A DNA stretch of 64,000 bases from Sphingopyxis sp. FD7 (GCF_003609835.1 NZ_AP017898.1:3162001-3226000); one strand, 5' to 3'. Positions 9,010 through 17,447 are shown, numbered from the stretch's first letter. Translations and numbers: made by a program. Notes: generated by a model not told the origin, from the sequence alone.

Positions 9010-9111
9010 GATCGTGCGGCGCATAGCCGAAAGCGGTCGCGAAATCCATCGCGCGAAGCGTCTTCAAAATCTTACACAAAGACGGGCTTACGCCCACTCC
9101 GCCAAAGTCGC

Positions 9112-9127
9112 TGTTCCACGTGGAACA
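9112..9127. promoter_or_regulatory. parS: parS site 3 (mnmE-mnmG junction)
   Basis: A perfect copy of TGTTCCACGTGGAACA, directly abutting the mnmE stop codon (9128-9130) in the gap before mnmG. It is the parS copy closest to the proposed oriC, about 8.3 kb away. Confidence 0.93.
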
Positions 9128-10456
9128 TCATTTTCCGATGCAGAATCGCCCAAACAGCGTGTCGAGCATATCCTCGACCCCGGCGCGCCCCGTGATGCGG
9201 TCGAGCGAAGTCGCGGCGAGCCGGAGGCGCTCGGCGAGCAGGATCAGGTCGCTGGCCTCGCGCGACTCGGGATCGATCGCAAGCCATTGCTTTGCGTCGG
9301 CAAGTGCGGCGCGCTGGCGTTGGCGCAGTGCCGCTTCGCCCTCGCGCGGCAACAGCGTCCGTGCCATTTCGACGATCATGTGATGCAGCCTGTCCATCCC
9401 TTCGCCTGTCGCCGCCGACAGGATAAGGTCGCAGCGCGCAGCCTCGGCTTCGGCCGCCGCGTCGCCGCGCCAGCGGTCGGCCTGCGCCGCGATCAGGATC
9501 GTGCGCGGGTGGTGAGGCGCTTCCTTCGGCGGCCCGAGCCACAGCAATATATCGGCCGCCTCGACCGCCGCCTTCGCGCGATCGATCCCGATCGCCTCGA
9601 TAGCGTCGGCCTCACCGCGCAGTCCTGCGGTATCCGAAAAGCGCATCGCGATCCCATCCAGCGCCAGCGGCGTTTCGATCACGTCGCGCGTCGTCCCCGC
9701 GACCGGCGACACGATCGCCAGCTCCCTTTTTGCCAAGACATTGATAAGAGTAGATTTACCGGCATTTGGCGGTCCTGCGATCACCACCGACAGCCCCTCC
9801 GATATCACCTCGGCCGCCGGCCGCGCCAGCCACTTCCCCAGCTCCTCCGCCAGCGCTGCCATCCCCCCCCGCACCCGCTGCGCCACAACTTCGCCAACTT
9901 CGACGTCGTCTTCGTCGGCGAAATTGAGCTCGGCCTCGGCGCCCGCCATCAATCCGAGCAGCCGCTCCTGCCAGTCCGCCACCGCGCGCGATACATGCCC
10001 GCTCGCATGGCCCAGCGCCTGCACCCGCTGGCTTTCGGTTTCGGCCGCGAGCAGGTCAGCCAGTCCTTCGGCCTCGGCAAGGTCGATCCGTCCATTCTCG
10101 AACGCCCGCCGCGTAAACTCGCCCGGCGCAGCGCGCCTTAATCCCGGCATGGCCGCCAGCACCGCCTCCACCGCCGCGACCACCGCGCGCCCGCCGTGCA
10201 GGTGCAGTTCGGCGAGGTCTTCGCCGGTCGCGGTCGCCGGCCCCGGAAACCAGAGGATCAGCGCATGATCGAGCGCCCCGCCGTCGGGGTCCGTCAACCT
10301 GGCGAGTGAAGCTTGTCGGGGCACCGGCAGTCGCCCTGCCAACGCCTGCAACGCCTTGGCGGCATCGACCCCGCTGATCCGCACGACCGCGATCGCGGCG
10401 GGCGGCATCCCGCTCGACAGCGCGAAAATCGTATCGCTTGCTGGCGCCTGGTTCAG
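9128..10456 (-). CDS. mnmE: tRNA modification GTPase MnmE (TrmE), probable CTG start
   Basis: 442 residues if started at CTG 10456. MnmE partners MnmG in wobble-uridine modification. The G domain has GPPNAGKSTLINVL (Walker A) and SPVAGTTRD (switch), and the protein ends in FCIGK, the catalytic C-terminal Cys motif. The first ATG (10408) would start at PPAAIAVVRISG and lose the family's DTIFALSSG segment, which is present upstream in frame with no ATG, GTG or TTG. The only plausible start is CTG, overlapping the upstream stop as CTGA, with AAGGGG eight bases before it. The start is inferred; the identity is certain. Confidence 0.93.
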   Translation of the reverse strand: MNQAPASDTIFALSSGMPPAAIAVVRISGVDAAKALQALAGRLPVPRQASLARLTDPDGGALDHALILWFPGPATATGEDLAELHLHGGRAVVAAVEAVLAAMPGLRRAAPGEFTRRAFENGRIDLAEAEGLADLLAAETESQRVQALGHASGHVSRAVADWQERLLGLMAGAEAELNFADEDDVEVGEVVAQRVRGGMAALAEELGKWLARPAAEVISEGLSVVIAGPPNAGKSTLINVLAKRELAIVSPVAGTTRDVIETPLALDGIAMRFSDTAGLRGEADAIEAIGIDRAKAAVEAADILLWLGPPKEAPHHPRTILIAAQADRWRGDAAAEAEAARCDLILSAATGEGMDRLHHMIVEMARTLLPREGEAALRQRQRAALADAKQWLAIDPESREASDLILLAERLRLAATSLDRITGRAGVEDMLDTLFGRFCIGK

Positions 10457-10746
10457 CTTTTGCGCCCCTTGGCGGGTTTGCCGTCATTCGCGTCGCCATT
10501 TTTCGCCACGCCGCCCATCAGGCCGCCGCCGAACTGGCCGAGCAGCGACTGGACGAGCCCAAGCCCGCTTTCGCCCATCGGCACCCAGCTCCTGACCATC
10601 GCCTGGACCATCTCGGGCGTAATGCCTTTGGCCATCAGTTCCTTGACGCGATCGAGATAGATGTCGTGGAGCGGTTCGAGGTCGGGAAGGCCGAACAGCC
10701 GCCGCGCCTCTTCGGGGGTGCAATCGATCTCGATATGGAATTTCAT
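10453..10746 (-). CDS. DUF6489 family protein
   Basis: 97 residues starting MKFHIEIDCTPEEARRLFG, with a helical middle (LHDIYLDRVKELMAKGI), a Gly-rich part (LLGQFGGGLMGGVA) and a basic tail (KPAKGRKS). It matches my memory of DUF6489, small alphaproteobacterial proteins of unknown function. It is the first gene of the minus-strand cluster and overlaps the proposed mnmE start by four bases, so it is probably co-translated with mnmE. A role in tRNA modification or origin biology is only suggested by position. Confidence 0.75.
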   Translation of the reverse strand: MKFHIEIDCTPEEARRLFGLPDLEPLHDIYLDRVKELMAKGITPEMVQAMVRSWVPMGESGLGLVQSLLGQFGGGLMGGVAKNGDANDGKPAKGRKS

Positions 10747-10851
10747 CGCCTGTCTCCGCCCCCGTCATGGTAAGCCGCTTGAGCCATAGCCGCGGCGCCG
10801 CTAGCTTCGCGCTTTCACCGCCAAGAAGCAAGAGTCAGGAGAGCCCCCGCC

Positions 10852-11550
10852 ATGTCCGCGACGAACATCAGCATACCCGCGCTCGACGGGACGAACCAGA
10901 TTCCCGCCTATGTCGCGCGCCCCGACGCCGACAGCTCGCGCGCGGTCATCGTCATCCCCGAAATCTTCGGGGTGAACGCGGGCATCCGCCAGAAATGCGA
11001 CGATTGGGCGGCCGAGGGCTATCTGGCGATCGCGCCCGACATCTTCTGGCGTTTCGCCCCCGGAGTCGAGCTTGACCCCGACATCGAGGCCGAACTCAAC
11101 GAGGCTTTCGGCTATTTCGGTCGATATGACGCCGACGACGGGGTGAAAGACATCGAAGCGGCGATCCGCTGGCTCCGCAGCCAGGGCGCGAGCAAGGTCG
11201 GATGCGTCGGCTTCTGCCTTGGCGGTCGCCTTGCTTATATGGCCGCCGCACGCACCGACATCGATGCGTCGGTCGGCTATTATGGCGTGATGATCGACCA
11301 GATGCTGAACGAAAGCCATGCGATCGCCAACCCGCTGATGCTCCATATCCCGACCGCGGATCATCTGGTCGACGATGCCGCGCAAAAGCGGATCCACGAC
11401 GAGCTCGATCCGCATCCGAAGGTGACGCTCCACGATTATCCGGGCCTCGATCACGGCTTCGCCGCGACGACGGGCAATCGCCGCAACGACGAGGGGGCGA
11501 AGCTCGCCGATAGCCGCACCAGGGCTTTTTTCGCCGAGCATCTGGCATGA
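10852..11550 (+). CDS. Dienelactone hydrolase family protein
   Basis: 232 residues with the alpha/beta-hydrolase fold. The nucleophile motif GFCLGG (Cys122) uses Cys in place of Ser, as in carboxymethylenebutenolidases. His201 in DHGF and Asp170 or Asp174 (TADHLVDD) complete the triad. The early motif IPEIFGVNAGIRQKCDDWA is typical of the family. No signal peptide, so cytoplasmic. Substrate unknown; family members open cyclic lactones in aromatic degradation but many have other roles. It overlaps the next gene by four bases (ATGA). Confidence 0.9.
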   Translation: MSATNISIPALDGTNQIPAYVARPDADSSRAVIVIPEIFGVNAGIRQKCDDWAAEGYLAIAPDIFWRFAPGVELDPDIEAELNEAFGYFGRYDADDGVKDIEAAIRWLRSQGASKVGCVGFCLGGRLAYMAAARTDIDASVGYYGVMIDQMLNESHAIANPLMLHIPTADHLVDDAAQKRIHDELDPHPKVTLHDYPGLDHGFAATTGNRRNDEGAKLADSRTRAFFAEHLA

Positions 11551-11945
11551 GCGCGCATCGGGGGCTCGCCGCCTGGCACGCCTATATGGCGGGCGGCGGC
11601 GACCCGCAGACCTTGCGGAGCCTGATCGCCGACGATGCAGTGTTCCACTCACCCGTCGTCCACACCCCGCAGGAGGGGCAAGACAAGGTCTTTGCCTATC
11701 TCCACGCGGCGAGCCACGTCCTCGGCGGTGAGCATTTCCGCTATTTGCGCGAGATCGTCGACGGCGATCAGGCCATGCTGGAGTTCCAGACCGAGCTCGA
11801 CGGCATCCAGATCAACGGCGTCGACATCATCCGCTGGAATGACGAAGGAAAAATAAGTGATTTCAAGGTGATGGTTCGTCCGCTCAAGGCCATCAACAAG
11901 GTCTGGGAAAGAATGGCCGCGATGCTTGCGGCGCAGGCGGGCTAG
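11547..11945 (+). CDS. NTF2-like (SnoaL-type) fold protein
   Basis: 132 residues. The helical start (GLAAWHAYMAGGGDPQTL), then LIADDAVFHSPVVHTPQEGQ and the strand-rich end (FQTELDGIQINGVDIIRWN followed by DFKVMVRPLKAI) fit the cone-shaped NTF2-like fold. Such proteins bind or isomerise small hydrophobic ligands. Translationally coupled to the dienelactone hydrolase gene, so a shared substrate is plausible but unproven. Its 3' end overlaps the convergent DUF1489 gene by four bases. Confidence 0.8.
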   Translation: MSAHRGLAAWHAYMAGGGDPQTLRSLIADDAVFHSPVVHTPQEGQDKVFAYLHAASHVLGGEHFRYLREIVDGDQAMLEFQTELDGIQINGVDIIRWNDEGKISDFKVMVRPLKAINKVWERMAAMLAAQAG

Positions 11946-12343
11946 ATCAGGCTGAGCCCGGCGAGTTCGCGATAGAGTTCGGGCGGCAGCTCGTCGATGC
12001 CGCTTCCATCCTCCAGCCCCTTGGGCGCGTCGGCGTCGGCCAGATAGCGCCACCCCTGATGCGCGCGCTTTGGCTGCGGATACACGCGCTCCAGATCGGC
12101 AGCGCAAACGATATCGACCCGCCCGTCGCTGCGATCCTCGAAACGCAGGATCCGGGCACGGGCGACAAGCATATGCTTGACGATGAAATGCAGCTTGCCG
12201 CCGATCAGCTCGTCGGCGCGCTTTGGCCTGAACCGCGTCGTAAAGCGGACTTCGCCGTCGCACGCATAGGTAGCGATCCGCGCCTGCAGTGCCGGATAAT
12301 CGGAACAACCGACGGCAACGCGGGTCATGTGGAGAGCTGACAT
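11942..12343 (-). CDS. DUF1489 family protein
   Basis: 133 residues. The segments HMTRVAVGCSDYPALQARI, FTTRFRPKRADELIGG and LHFIVKHMLVARARILRFED match the conserved blocks of DUF1489, an alphaproteobacterial family of unknown function. No signal peptide or membrane segment. The start could be ATG 12343 or the internal Met six codons on (HMTRV). It is convergent with the NTF2-like gene, so it is its own transcription unit. Confidence 0.8.
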   Translation of the reverse strand: MSALHMTRVAVGCSDYPALQARIATYACDGEVRFTTRFRPKRADELIGGKLHFIVKHMLVARARILRFEDRSDGRVDIVCAADLERVYPQPKRAHQGWRYLADADAPKGLEDGSGIDELPPELYRELAGLSLI

Positions 12344-12396
12344 GTCCGAGAGATGGGAAATCGACGGGAGGCTTCAAGCATCCCATAACTCTATTG

Positions 12397-12819
12397 TCAG
12401 AACTCGATCGACCAAAAATTGCGATCGACTGTAAACCGACATTTTCCGAGGACATCCATTCCGATAATGACGTCAAAATGACGCGCCATCGGCCAGCCGA
12501 ACCCGTCACACTCACCTATAACATAAGGAAATGCGTGTGTTTCGATCATTCCATTTGCGTCGCGATACCCAAGGAAACCCAACCGAAAAAAATAATAAGG
12601 CATCATGCGTTCGTCGGTCGCAGACCCGAGCGGCCTCTTTCCGTAGCTCCGCAAACCAAGTTGCGTGACGATAGTTGGTCCGACCCCGCTGCTTGTGGCA
12701 CCGGTATCGATCAGCGCTCGACCAATCACATGGCTGAGGTCCGCCGGATTCTCCGCAGCTAACACCGCAACATCGGTGACGATGCGTCGCCCGTCGTGTC
12801 GGCCCTCAATCGACGGCAA
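12397..12819 (-). CDS. Retropepsin-like aspartic protease (clan AA), TTG start
   Basis: 140 residues. ALIDTGATSS (Asp38) is the catalytic Asp-Thr-Gly of retroviral-type proteases, and FDVIIGMDVLGKC (about residues 114-126) is the hydrophobic-hydrophobic-Gly motif that follows in this fold. With a single DTG it should act as a homodimer. No signal peptide. The frame has a TAG five codons upstream of TTG 12819 and AGGA about 10 nt before it, so TTG is the likely start. It overlaps the upstream small gene by 14 bases, indicating coupling. The region is visibly less GC-rich than its neighbours, which suggests acquisition. Substrate unknown. Confidence 0.8.
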   Translation of the reverse strand: MPSIEGRHDGRRIVTDVAVLAAENPADLSHVIGRALIDTGATSSGVGPTIVTQLGLRSYGKRPLGSATDERMMPYYFFRLGFLGYRDANGMIETHAFPYVIGECDGFGWPMARHFDVIIGMDVLGKCRFTVDRNFWSIEF

Positions 12820-13051
12820 GCGATAGAAATCCTAGATCGAGAGGTTCGTCGACGACTTGCTGAATCGAAAAAATTCGATCGGGAAACTGAGCGAGTGCAG
12901 TCCGCAATGCCTCGCCGGGCGATTGATAAAATCCGTGCACCGCTTCGCCACGCAACACTGCATAATCCCCGTCATGATCGACAAGGAAAGTTTTCAAGTT
13001 ACGCTGAAACCAATCGTAATTGCGATCAACCTCGGCTTGTAGCTGGTCCAT
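12806..13051 (-). CDS. Small protein preceding the retropepsin (DUF5678-like)
   Basis: 81 residues: MDQLQAEVDRNYDWFQRNL, then FLVDHDGDYAVLRGEAVHGF, a helix (SPGEALRTALAQF) and a final strand (DRIFSIQQVVDEP). The pattern of a leading helix, a hydrophobic strand pair and a short helix resembles small DUF5678-type proteins, but this is from memory. It has a strong AGGAGG ribosome site 6 nt before ATG 13051 and directly precedes and overlaps the retropepsin gene. It could be the protease's substrate, inhibitor or specificity partner. Codon and base use are more AT-rich than the flanks. Confidence 0.65.
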   Translation of the reverse strand: MDQLQAEVDRNYDWFQRNLKTFLVDHDGDYAVLRGEAVHGFYQSPGEALRTALAQFPDRIFSIQQVVDEPLDLGFLSLAVD

Positions 13052-13064
13052 GAACCGACCTCCT

Positions 13065-13115
13065 CCGATTGGAGGATACTCTCACAAAACTGCCGAAAGA
13101 GAATCCCCCAATCGG
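13065..13115 (-). promoter_or_regulatory. 18-bp inverted repeat in the leader of the retropepsin cassette
   Basis: CCGATTGGAGGATACTCT (13065-13082) is mirrored at 13098-13115 with two mismatches around a 15-base loop. The inner end touches the AGGAGG ribosome site of the 81-residue gene, so a transcript could fold into a stem-loop that controls ribosome access; as DNA it could be an operator. Confidence 0.55.
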
Positions 13116-13174
13116 TGAACCGAATCCATTTTGAGTCAAACTGTGACCGAAAAGACTCGACTCACCGAAGAGAT

Positions 13175-13897
13175 TCAGCCGAAGAGCGTACCGATGCCGA
13201 CGCTGGGGTCGATCCAGCCTTCGTAGATCATCTTGAATGCGACATAGACGATCACGGCAAGGCCGAGATAGGCGATCCAGCGATAACGCTCGATATATTT
13301 GGCGATGATGTTCGCCGCGACACCCATCAGCGCCACCGCGAAGATCAGGCCGACGATCAGGATGCCGGGATGGTCGCGCGCCGCACCGGCGACCGCGAGC
13401 ACATTGTCGAGGCTCATGCTGACGTCGGCGACGGCAACCGCCCAGGCGGCGCCGGCAAAGCTCTTGGCGGGCCGGAGACCCGAATGTTCGTCGCCGACAA
13501 TTTCCGGAGACCCCGCCGAATGGCCGCCGTCGCGCAGTTCGCGCCACATTTTCCAAGCCACCCAGATGAGCAGCAGGCCGCCGACAAAGATCAGCCCGAC
13601 GATCTGCATCAGCTGCGTGACGACGAGCGCGAAGGCGATGCGCAGCACCAGCGCAGCGAGCACGCCGATGACGATCACCTTGCGGCGCTGGTCGGCGGGA
13701 AGTCCCGCCGCGAGCGCGCCGACGACGATGGCATTGTCGCCCGCCAGCACGATGTCGATCATCAGCACTTGCAGAAAGGCAGCGAAGGCCGCGGGCTCCG
13801 TAATGTTCGAGAAATCGTGAACGATCGCGTCCCACATGCCCGCGGGCCCGCCAAATCCGCCGGCGTGCGCGCCGACCTGCATCAAGATATCCAGCAT
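13175..13897 (-). CDS. TerC family integral membrane protein
   Basis: 240 residues with about seven membrane helices. The conserved acidic membrane motifs LMIDIVLAGDNAIVVG and AVADVSMSLDNVLAV are the TerC/YkoY hallmarks. The family is linked to tellurite resistance and, in better-studied members, to manganese export during metalation of secreted proteins. It lies 22 bp after rho on the same strand, so it may be read through from rho. No manganese riboswitch was recognised upstream. The exact substrate is not deducible. Confidence 0.88.
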   Translation of the reverse strand: MLDILMQVGAHAGGFGGPAGMWDAIVHDFSNITEPAAFAAFLQVLMIDIVLAGDNAIVVGALAAGLPADQRRKVIVIGVLAALVLRIAFALVVTQLMQIVGLIFVGGLLLIWVAWKMWRELRDGGHSAGSPEIVGDEHSGLRPAKSFAGAAWAVAVADVSMSLDNVLAVAGAARDHPGILIVGLIFAVALMGVAANIIAKYIERYRWIAYLGLAVIVYVAFKMIYEGWIDPSVGIGTLFG

Positions 13898-13919
13898 CTT
13901 TGCTTAACCCGCCCTTTGC

Positions 13920-15176
13920 CTATTGGTTCATCGAATCGAAGAAATCTTCGTTCGTTTTGGAATCCTTGATCTTGTCGAGCAGGAACTCCATCGCATCGAC
14001 GGTGCCCATCTGCATGAGGATGCGGCGCAGCACCCACATTTTGCTGAGCTTGTCCTTCTCGACGAGCAGTTCTTCCTTGCGCGTGCCCGATTTTCCGACG
14101 TCGAGCGCGGGGAAGATGCGCTTGTCGGCGACCTTGCGGTCGAGCACGATTTCCGAGTTGCCCGTGCCCTTGAACTCTTCGAAAATGACTTCGTCCATGC
14201 GGCTGCCGGTGTCGATCAGCGCGGTCGCGATGATCGAAAGCGAACCACCTTCTTCGATGTTGCGCGCCGCGCCGAAGAAGCGCTTGGGACGCTGGAGCGC
14301 GTTGGCGTCGACACCGCCGGTCAGCACCTTGCCCGACGAAGGGACGACGGTGTTGTAGGCGCGGCCAAGGCGGGTGATCGAATCGAGCAGGATGACCACG
14401 TCCTTCTTGTGCTCGACGAGCCGTTTGGCCTTTTCGATCACCATTTCGGCGACCTGGACGTGGCGCGTCGCGGGTTCGTCGAAGGTCGAGGAAACGACCT
14501 CGCCCTTCACGCTGCGCTGCATGTCGGTGACTTCCTCGGGCCGTTCGTCGACGAGCAGGACGATCAGATACACCTCGGGGTGATTGTCGGTGATCGCCTT
14601 GGCGATATTCTGGAGCAGGACGGTTTTACCCGTACGCGGTGGCGCGACGATCAGCGCGCGCTGGCCCTTGCCCTGCGGGCTGACGAGGTCGATGACGCGC
14701 GCCGACTTGTCCTTGACGGTCGGATCGACGGTGTCGAGCGACAGCTTCTGGTTCGGATAGAGCGGCGTGAGGTTGTCGAAATTGACACGGTGGCGCACGA
14801 CATCGGGATCATCGAAATTGACGCTGATCAGCCTGGTGAGCGCGAAATAGCGCTCGCCGTCGCGCGGCGCGCGAATCTCGCCCTCAACCGTGTCGCCGGT
14901 GCGCAGCCCATATTTGCGAACCTGGTTCGGCGAGACGTAGATGTCGTCGGGACCGGCGAGATAATTGGCGTCGGACGAGCGCAGGAAACCGAAGCTGTCG
15001 GGCAGGACCTCGATCGTGCCCGACCCGATGATCTCCTCACCCTCTTCGGCGAGTTCCTTCAGGATCGAGAACATCAGATCCTGCTTGCGCATCGTCGATG
15101 CGCCCTCGACGCCCAGTTCCTCGGCCATCTCGACGAGTTGCGCGGGCGATTTTGTCTTGAGTTCTTTCAGATGCAT
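13920..15176 (-). CDS. rho: Transcription termination factor Rho
   Basis: 418 residues, the usual length. The N-terminal helical domain ([20 protein letters not shown]) is followed by the cold-shock-like RNA-binding fold ([17 protein letters not shown]), then Walker [15 protein letters not shown] and the conserved [13 protein letters not shown] and [12 protein letters not shown]. The hexameric helicase terminates RNA synthesis at C-rich sites. A 632-bp upstream gap may hold a long leader; Rho is autoregulated in many bacteria. Close to oriC, as in many alphaproteobacteria. Confidence 0.97.
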   Translation of the reverse strand: MHLKELKTKSPAQLVEMAEELGVEGASTMRKQDLMFSILKELAEEGEEIIGSGTIEVLPDSFGFLRSSDANYLAGPDDIYVSPNQVRKYGLRTGDTVEGEIRAPRDGERYFALTRLISVNFDDPDVVRHRVNFDNLTPLYPNQKLSLDTVDPTVKDKSARVIDLVSPQGKGQRALIVAPPRTGKTVLLQNIAKAITDNHPEVYLIVLLVDERPEEVTDMQRSVKGEVVSSTFDEPATRHVQVAEMVIEKAKRLVEHKKDVVILLDSITRLGRAYNTVVPSSGKVLTGGVDANALQRPKRFFGAARNIEEGGSLSIIATALIDTGSRMDEVIFEEFKGTGNSEIVLDRKVADKRIFPALDVGKSGTRKEELLVEKDKLSKMWVLRRILMQMGTVDAMEFLLDKIKDSKTNEDFFDSMNQ

Positions 15177-15468
15177 GGATGGATTCCGGACAGATATTCG
15201 GGAGAAAATCAGACTAAAGTTCGTTGCACCGCCGGGTGCCTATCCGGCCGGGGGACGGCCGCCGATGATAGCTTCGGCGCGGGGGACGCACCGCCCGCCT
15301 GGGATGCGGGATTGACCGGCCCCTATAACCCGCCGCGCGCCAAGTCAATCGCGGCTGCGATGGGTCGGGATGGACCGGGCCCGTCGCTAAAGCCTCAAAA
15401 GTCCCGCACGGGCGATTCGATTCTGTGTCCTTTGTGGCTTTAAGGCGAGACGCGGCGGCGCGATATGC

Positions 15469-15531
15469 GTCCTAAAGCGACAAAATATACGGACGGATGC
15501 GACGAATCTGTCTCCTTTGTCGCTTTAGGAC
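15469..15531. repeat. Perfect 16-bp inverted repeat
   Basis: GTCCTAAAGCGACAAA (15469-15484) is mirrored exactly at 15516-15531 around a 31-base centre. A third, partial copy lies just left at about 15428-15445. The word family (CTTTGTCGCTTTAGG) resembles the CTTTGTGGCTTCG repeat near 26.3 kb. Confidence 0.75.
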
Positions 15532-15673
15532 GGGGCTTGCGGTGGAGGGAAAGCCGACGCGGACGGTGACACGAACCCGTGCAGGCTGGCACGGCACACC
15601 AAGGTAGGAAAGCGGTTTTTCCGGGGGATCGATGACGGCGGCTTCGGGGTGGATTCCGGGCCTTCCCTTTTCC

Positions 15674-15749
15674 GTCATCCCGGCGCAGGCCGGGATCTCG
15701 CCGGTGCGACAAACCGAAAGGGTGAGATCCCGGCCTTCGCCGGGATGAC
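15674..15749. repeat. REP-like inverted pair, GTCATCCCGG family
   Basis: GTCATCCCGGCGCAGGCCGG on the left is mirrored by an inverted copy ending CGCCGGGATGAC on the right. Same family as 4212-4298 and 23857-23932. Confidence 0.8.
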
Positions 15750-15808
15750 GATAAAGTTGAGGGCAACTACCGGTCGTCAGCCGCCAATCCTCAAAAACGT
15801 CGGAGGCT

Positions 15809-16258
15809 TCAAGGCCGGACGACCGCAAGGATGACAATGATCGCCGCGGCGACGCCGGGAACCTCGTTGAGCATCCGCAGCTGCTTTTCGGTGAGCGGCC
15901 GCTCCCCCTTGCTGAGCCTCTTGAAATAGCCGATCAGCCAGCCGTGATAGCCCGACAGCGCGAGCACGAGGATGAATTTGGCGATGAACCAGGTCTCGCC
16001 CCAATAATTGCCGTTGAAGGCGAGCGTCAGCCCGAAGATCCAGACGATGATCAGCGACGGATTGAGGATGATCCGCCGCAGCCGGTCCTCGCGCTCGATC
16101 CACTTCTTGTCCTCGTCGGACCCGACGGCCGCCTGCTGGTGATAGACGAAGAAGCGCGGCATCATGAACAGGCCGGCCATCAGGAAAATCACGAAAATGA
16201 CATGCGCGGCTTTGACCCAAAGCATGGTTGCTCCCAGAAATCCCGCCCAGTCTGCCAT
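15809..16258 (-). CDS. hemJ: Protoporphyrinogen oxidase HemJ
   Basis: 149 residues, four predicted membrane helices. LWVKAAHVIFVIFLMAGLF followed by MPRFFVYH (with conserved His19) and EREDRLRRIILNPSLI are HemJ signatures. HemJ oxidises protoporphyrinogen IX to protoporphyrin IX in the inner membrane in bacteria lacking HemG or HemY. ATG 16258 lies one base after the hemE stop (TAAT ATG), so the longer open frame upstream is just hemE in another frame. The hemE-hemJ operon joins two haem-pathway steps. Confidence 0.92.
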   Translation of the reverse strand: MADWAGFLGATMLWVKAAHVIFVIFLMAGLFMMPRFFVYHQQAAVGSDEDKKWIEREDRLRRIILNPSLIIVWIFGLTLAFNGNYWGETWFIAKFILVLALSGYHGWLIGYFKRLSKGERPLTEKQLRMLNEVPGVAAAIIVILAVVRP

Positions 16259-16259
16259 A

Positions 16260-17288
16260 TTATCCGCCGCGGACGCGCTTGATGAGATGTTCGACATGGG
16301 CGATCGGGGTGTCGGGAACGATCCCATGGCCCAGGTTGAAGATATGGGGGCGCGACGGAAAAGCCGCAAGGATATGGTCGATCGCGCTGTCGAGCGCGGC
16401 GCCGCCCGCGACGAGCGCGAGCGGATCGAGATTGCCCTGCACCGGCAGATGTGGCGGCAAGGCGGCATCGGCCCAGGCGGGATCGACCGTCTCGTCGAGC
16501 CCGATCGCGTCGACACGCGTTTCGTCGGCATAGGCGCGAAGCTTGCCCCCGGCCCCCTTGGGAAAGCCGATGATCGGTGTATCGGGGTGCAGCGCCTTCA
16601 ATCGCCGGACGATTTCGGCGTTGGGCGCGATCACCCATTGTTCATATTGGGCGGGGCTGAGGCTGCCCGCCCAGCTGTCGAAGAGCTGCACGGCGTCAAC
16701 GCCATGTTCGATCTGGCCCGCCAGATAGACGACCGTAAGCTCGACGATCGCGTCGATGATCGTCTGGAAAGCCGTGGGATCGGCGAACGCCATCCGCCGT
16801 GCCGCCGCCTGGTCCTTCGACCCCTGTCCCGCGACCATATAGGTGGCGACGGTCCACGGGCTTCCCGCAAAGCCGAGAAAGGTCGTTTCGCCCGGCAGCG
16901 ATCCTGCGACGCGCGCGACCGTCGCATAGACCGGGTCGAGCCGCTGCGGCGCGGCTTCGAGTGACGTCAAGGCGCTGTCGACGAGCGGAGGCGCGAGCCG
17001 CGGCCCCTCACCCGCCTCGAACCACAGATGCTGGCCGAGCGCGTGCGGAATGACAAGAATGTCGGAGAAGAGGATCGCGCCGTCGAACCCGAAACGCCGG
17101 ATCGGCTGCAGCGTCACGTCCGCGGCGGCATCGGGGTCGTAGCAAAGCTCGAGAAATCCGCCCTTGGTTTCGCGAAGGGCACGATATTCGGGCAGATAAC
17201 GCCCGGCCTGGCGCATCAGCCAGAGCGGCGGGCGCTCCTGCCGCACTCCGCGCAGCGTCGCGAGCAGCTTCTTCGGTGACGCCTTCAC
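16260..17288 (-). CDS. hemE: Uroporphyrinogen decarboxylase HemE
   Basis: 342 residues. Decarboxylates uroporphyrinogen III to coproporphyrinogen III. PPLWLMRQAGRYLPEYRALR is the N-terminal signature, and GFAGSPWTVATYMV and IGFPKGAGGKL follow. GTG 17288 is chosen: it lies 7-8 nt after AGAGGGG and gives the family's usual N-terminus (KASPKKLLATLRG). The longer open frame would run into the AT-rich origin region. hemE next to oriC is a conserved alphaproteobacterial arrangement. Confidence 0.95.
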   Translation of the reverse strand: MKASPKKLLATLRGVRQERPPLWLMRQAGRYLPEYRALRETKGGFLELCYDPDAAADVTLQPIRRFGFDGAILFSDILVIPHALGQHLWFEAGEGPRLAPPLVDSALTSLEAAPQRLDPVYATVARVAGSLPGETTFLGFAGSPWTVATYMVAGQGSKDQAAARRMAFADPTAFQTIIDAIVELTVVYLAGQIEHGVDAVQLFDSWAGSLSPAQYEQWVIAPNAEIVRRLKALHPDTPIIGFPKGAGGKLRAYADETRVDAIGLDETVDPAWADAALPPHLPVQGNLDPLALVAGGAALDSAIDHILAAFPSRPHIFNLGHGIVPDTPIAHVEHLIKRVRGG

Positions 17289-17447
17289 GCGGCCCCTCTT
17301 TCTCTCTTCATATATAATCTTGAATAAAATTGTTGTGGTTTGTTGGTCGGCGGACAAGGGCGGCTTTAGGCCGGGACGCCCGTTTTGCCAACAGCTTGAC
17401 TCCCGGTTCACGGGCATCACTCAGAGAGTCGCGGCTCGCTTTGCCCC

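Larger units (their letters stand above)
15177..15808. other. 632-bp intergenic region between hemJ and rho
   Basis: No credible gene. From right to left it contains a REP-like pair (15674-15749), a perfect 16-bp inverted repeat (15469-15531) with a degenerate third copy (TCCTTTGTGGCTTTAAGG, 15428-15445), and the rho leader/promoter region (about 15180-15420). Confidence 0.6.

Noticed and set aside
6895-9195. 766-codon open frame on the plus strand
   Set aside because: Antisense to mnmG; composition artefact of high GC third positions.
12857-13042. 61-codon plus-strand frame opposite the 81-residue gene
   Set aside because: The minus-strand gene has a strong ribosome site and coupled downstream gene; the plus frame has neither.
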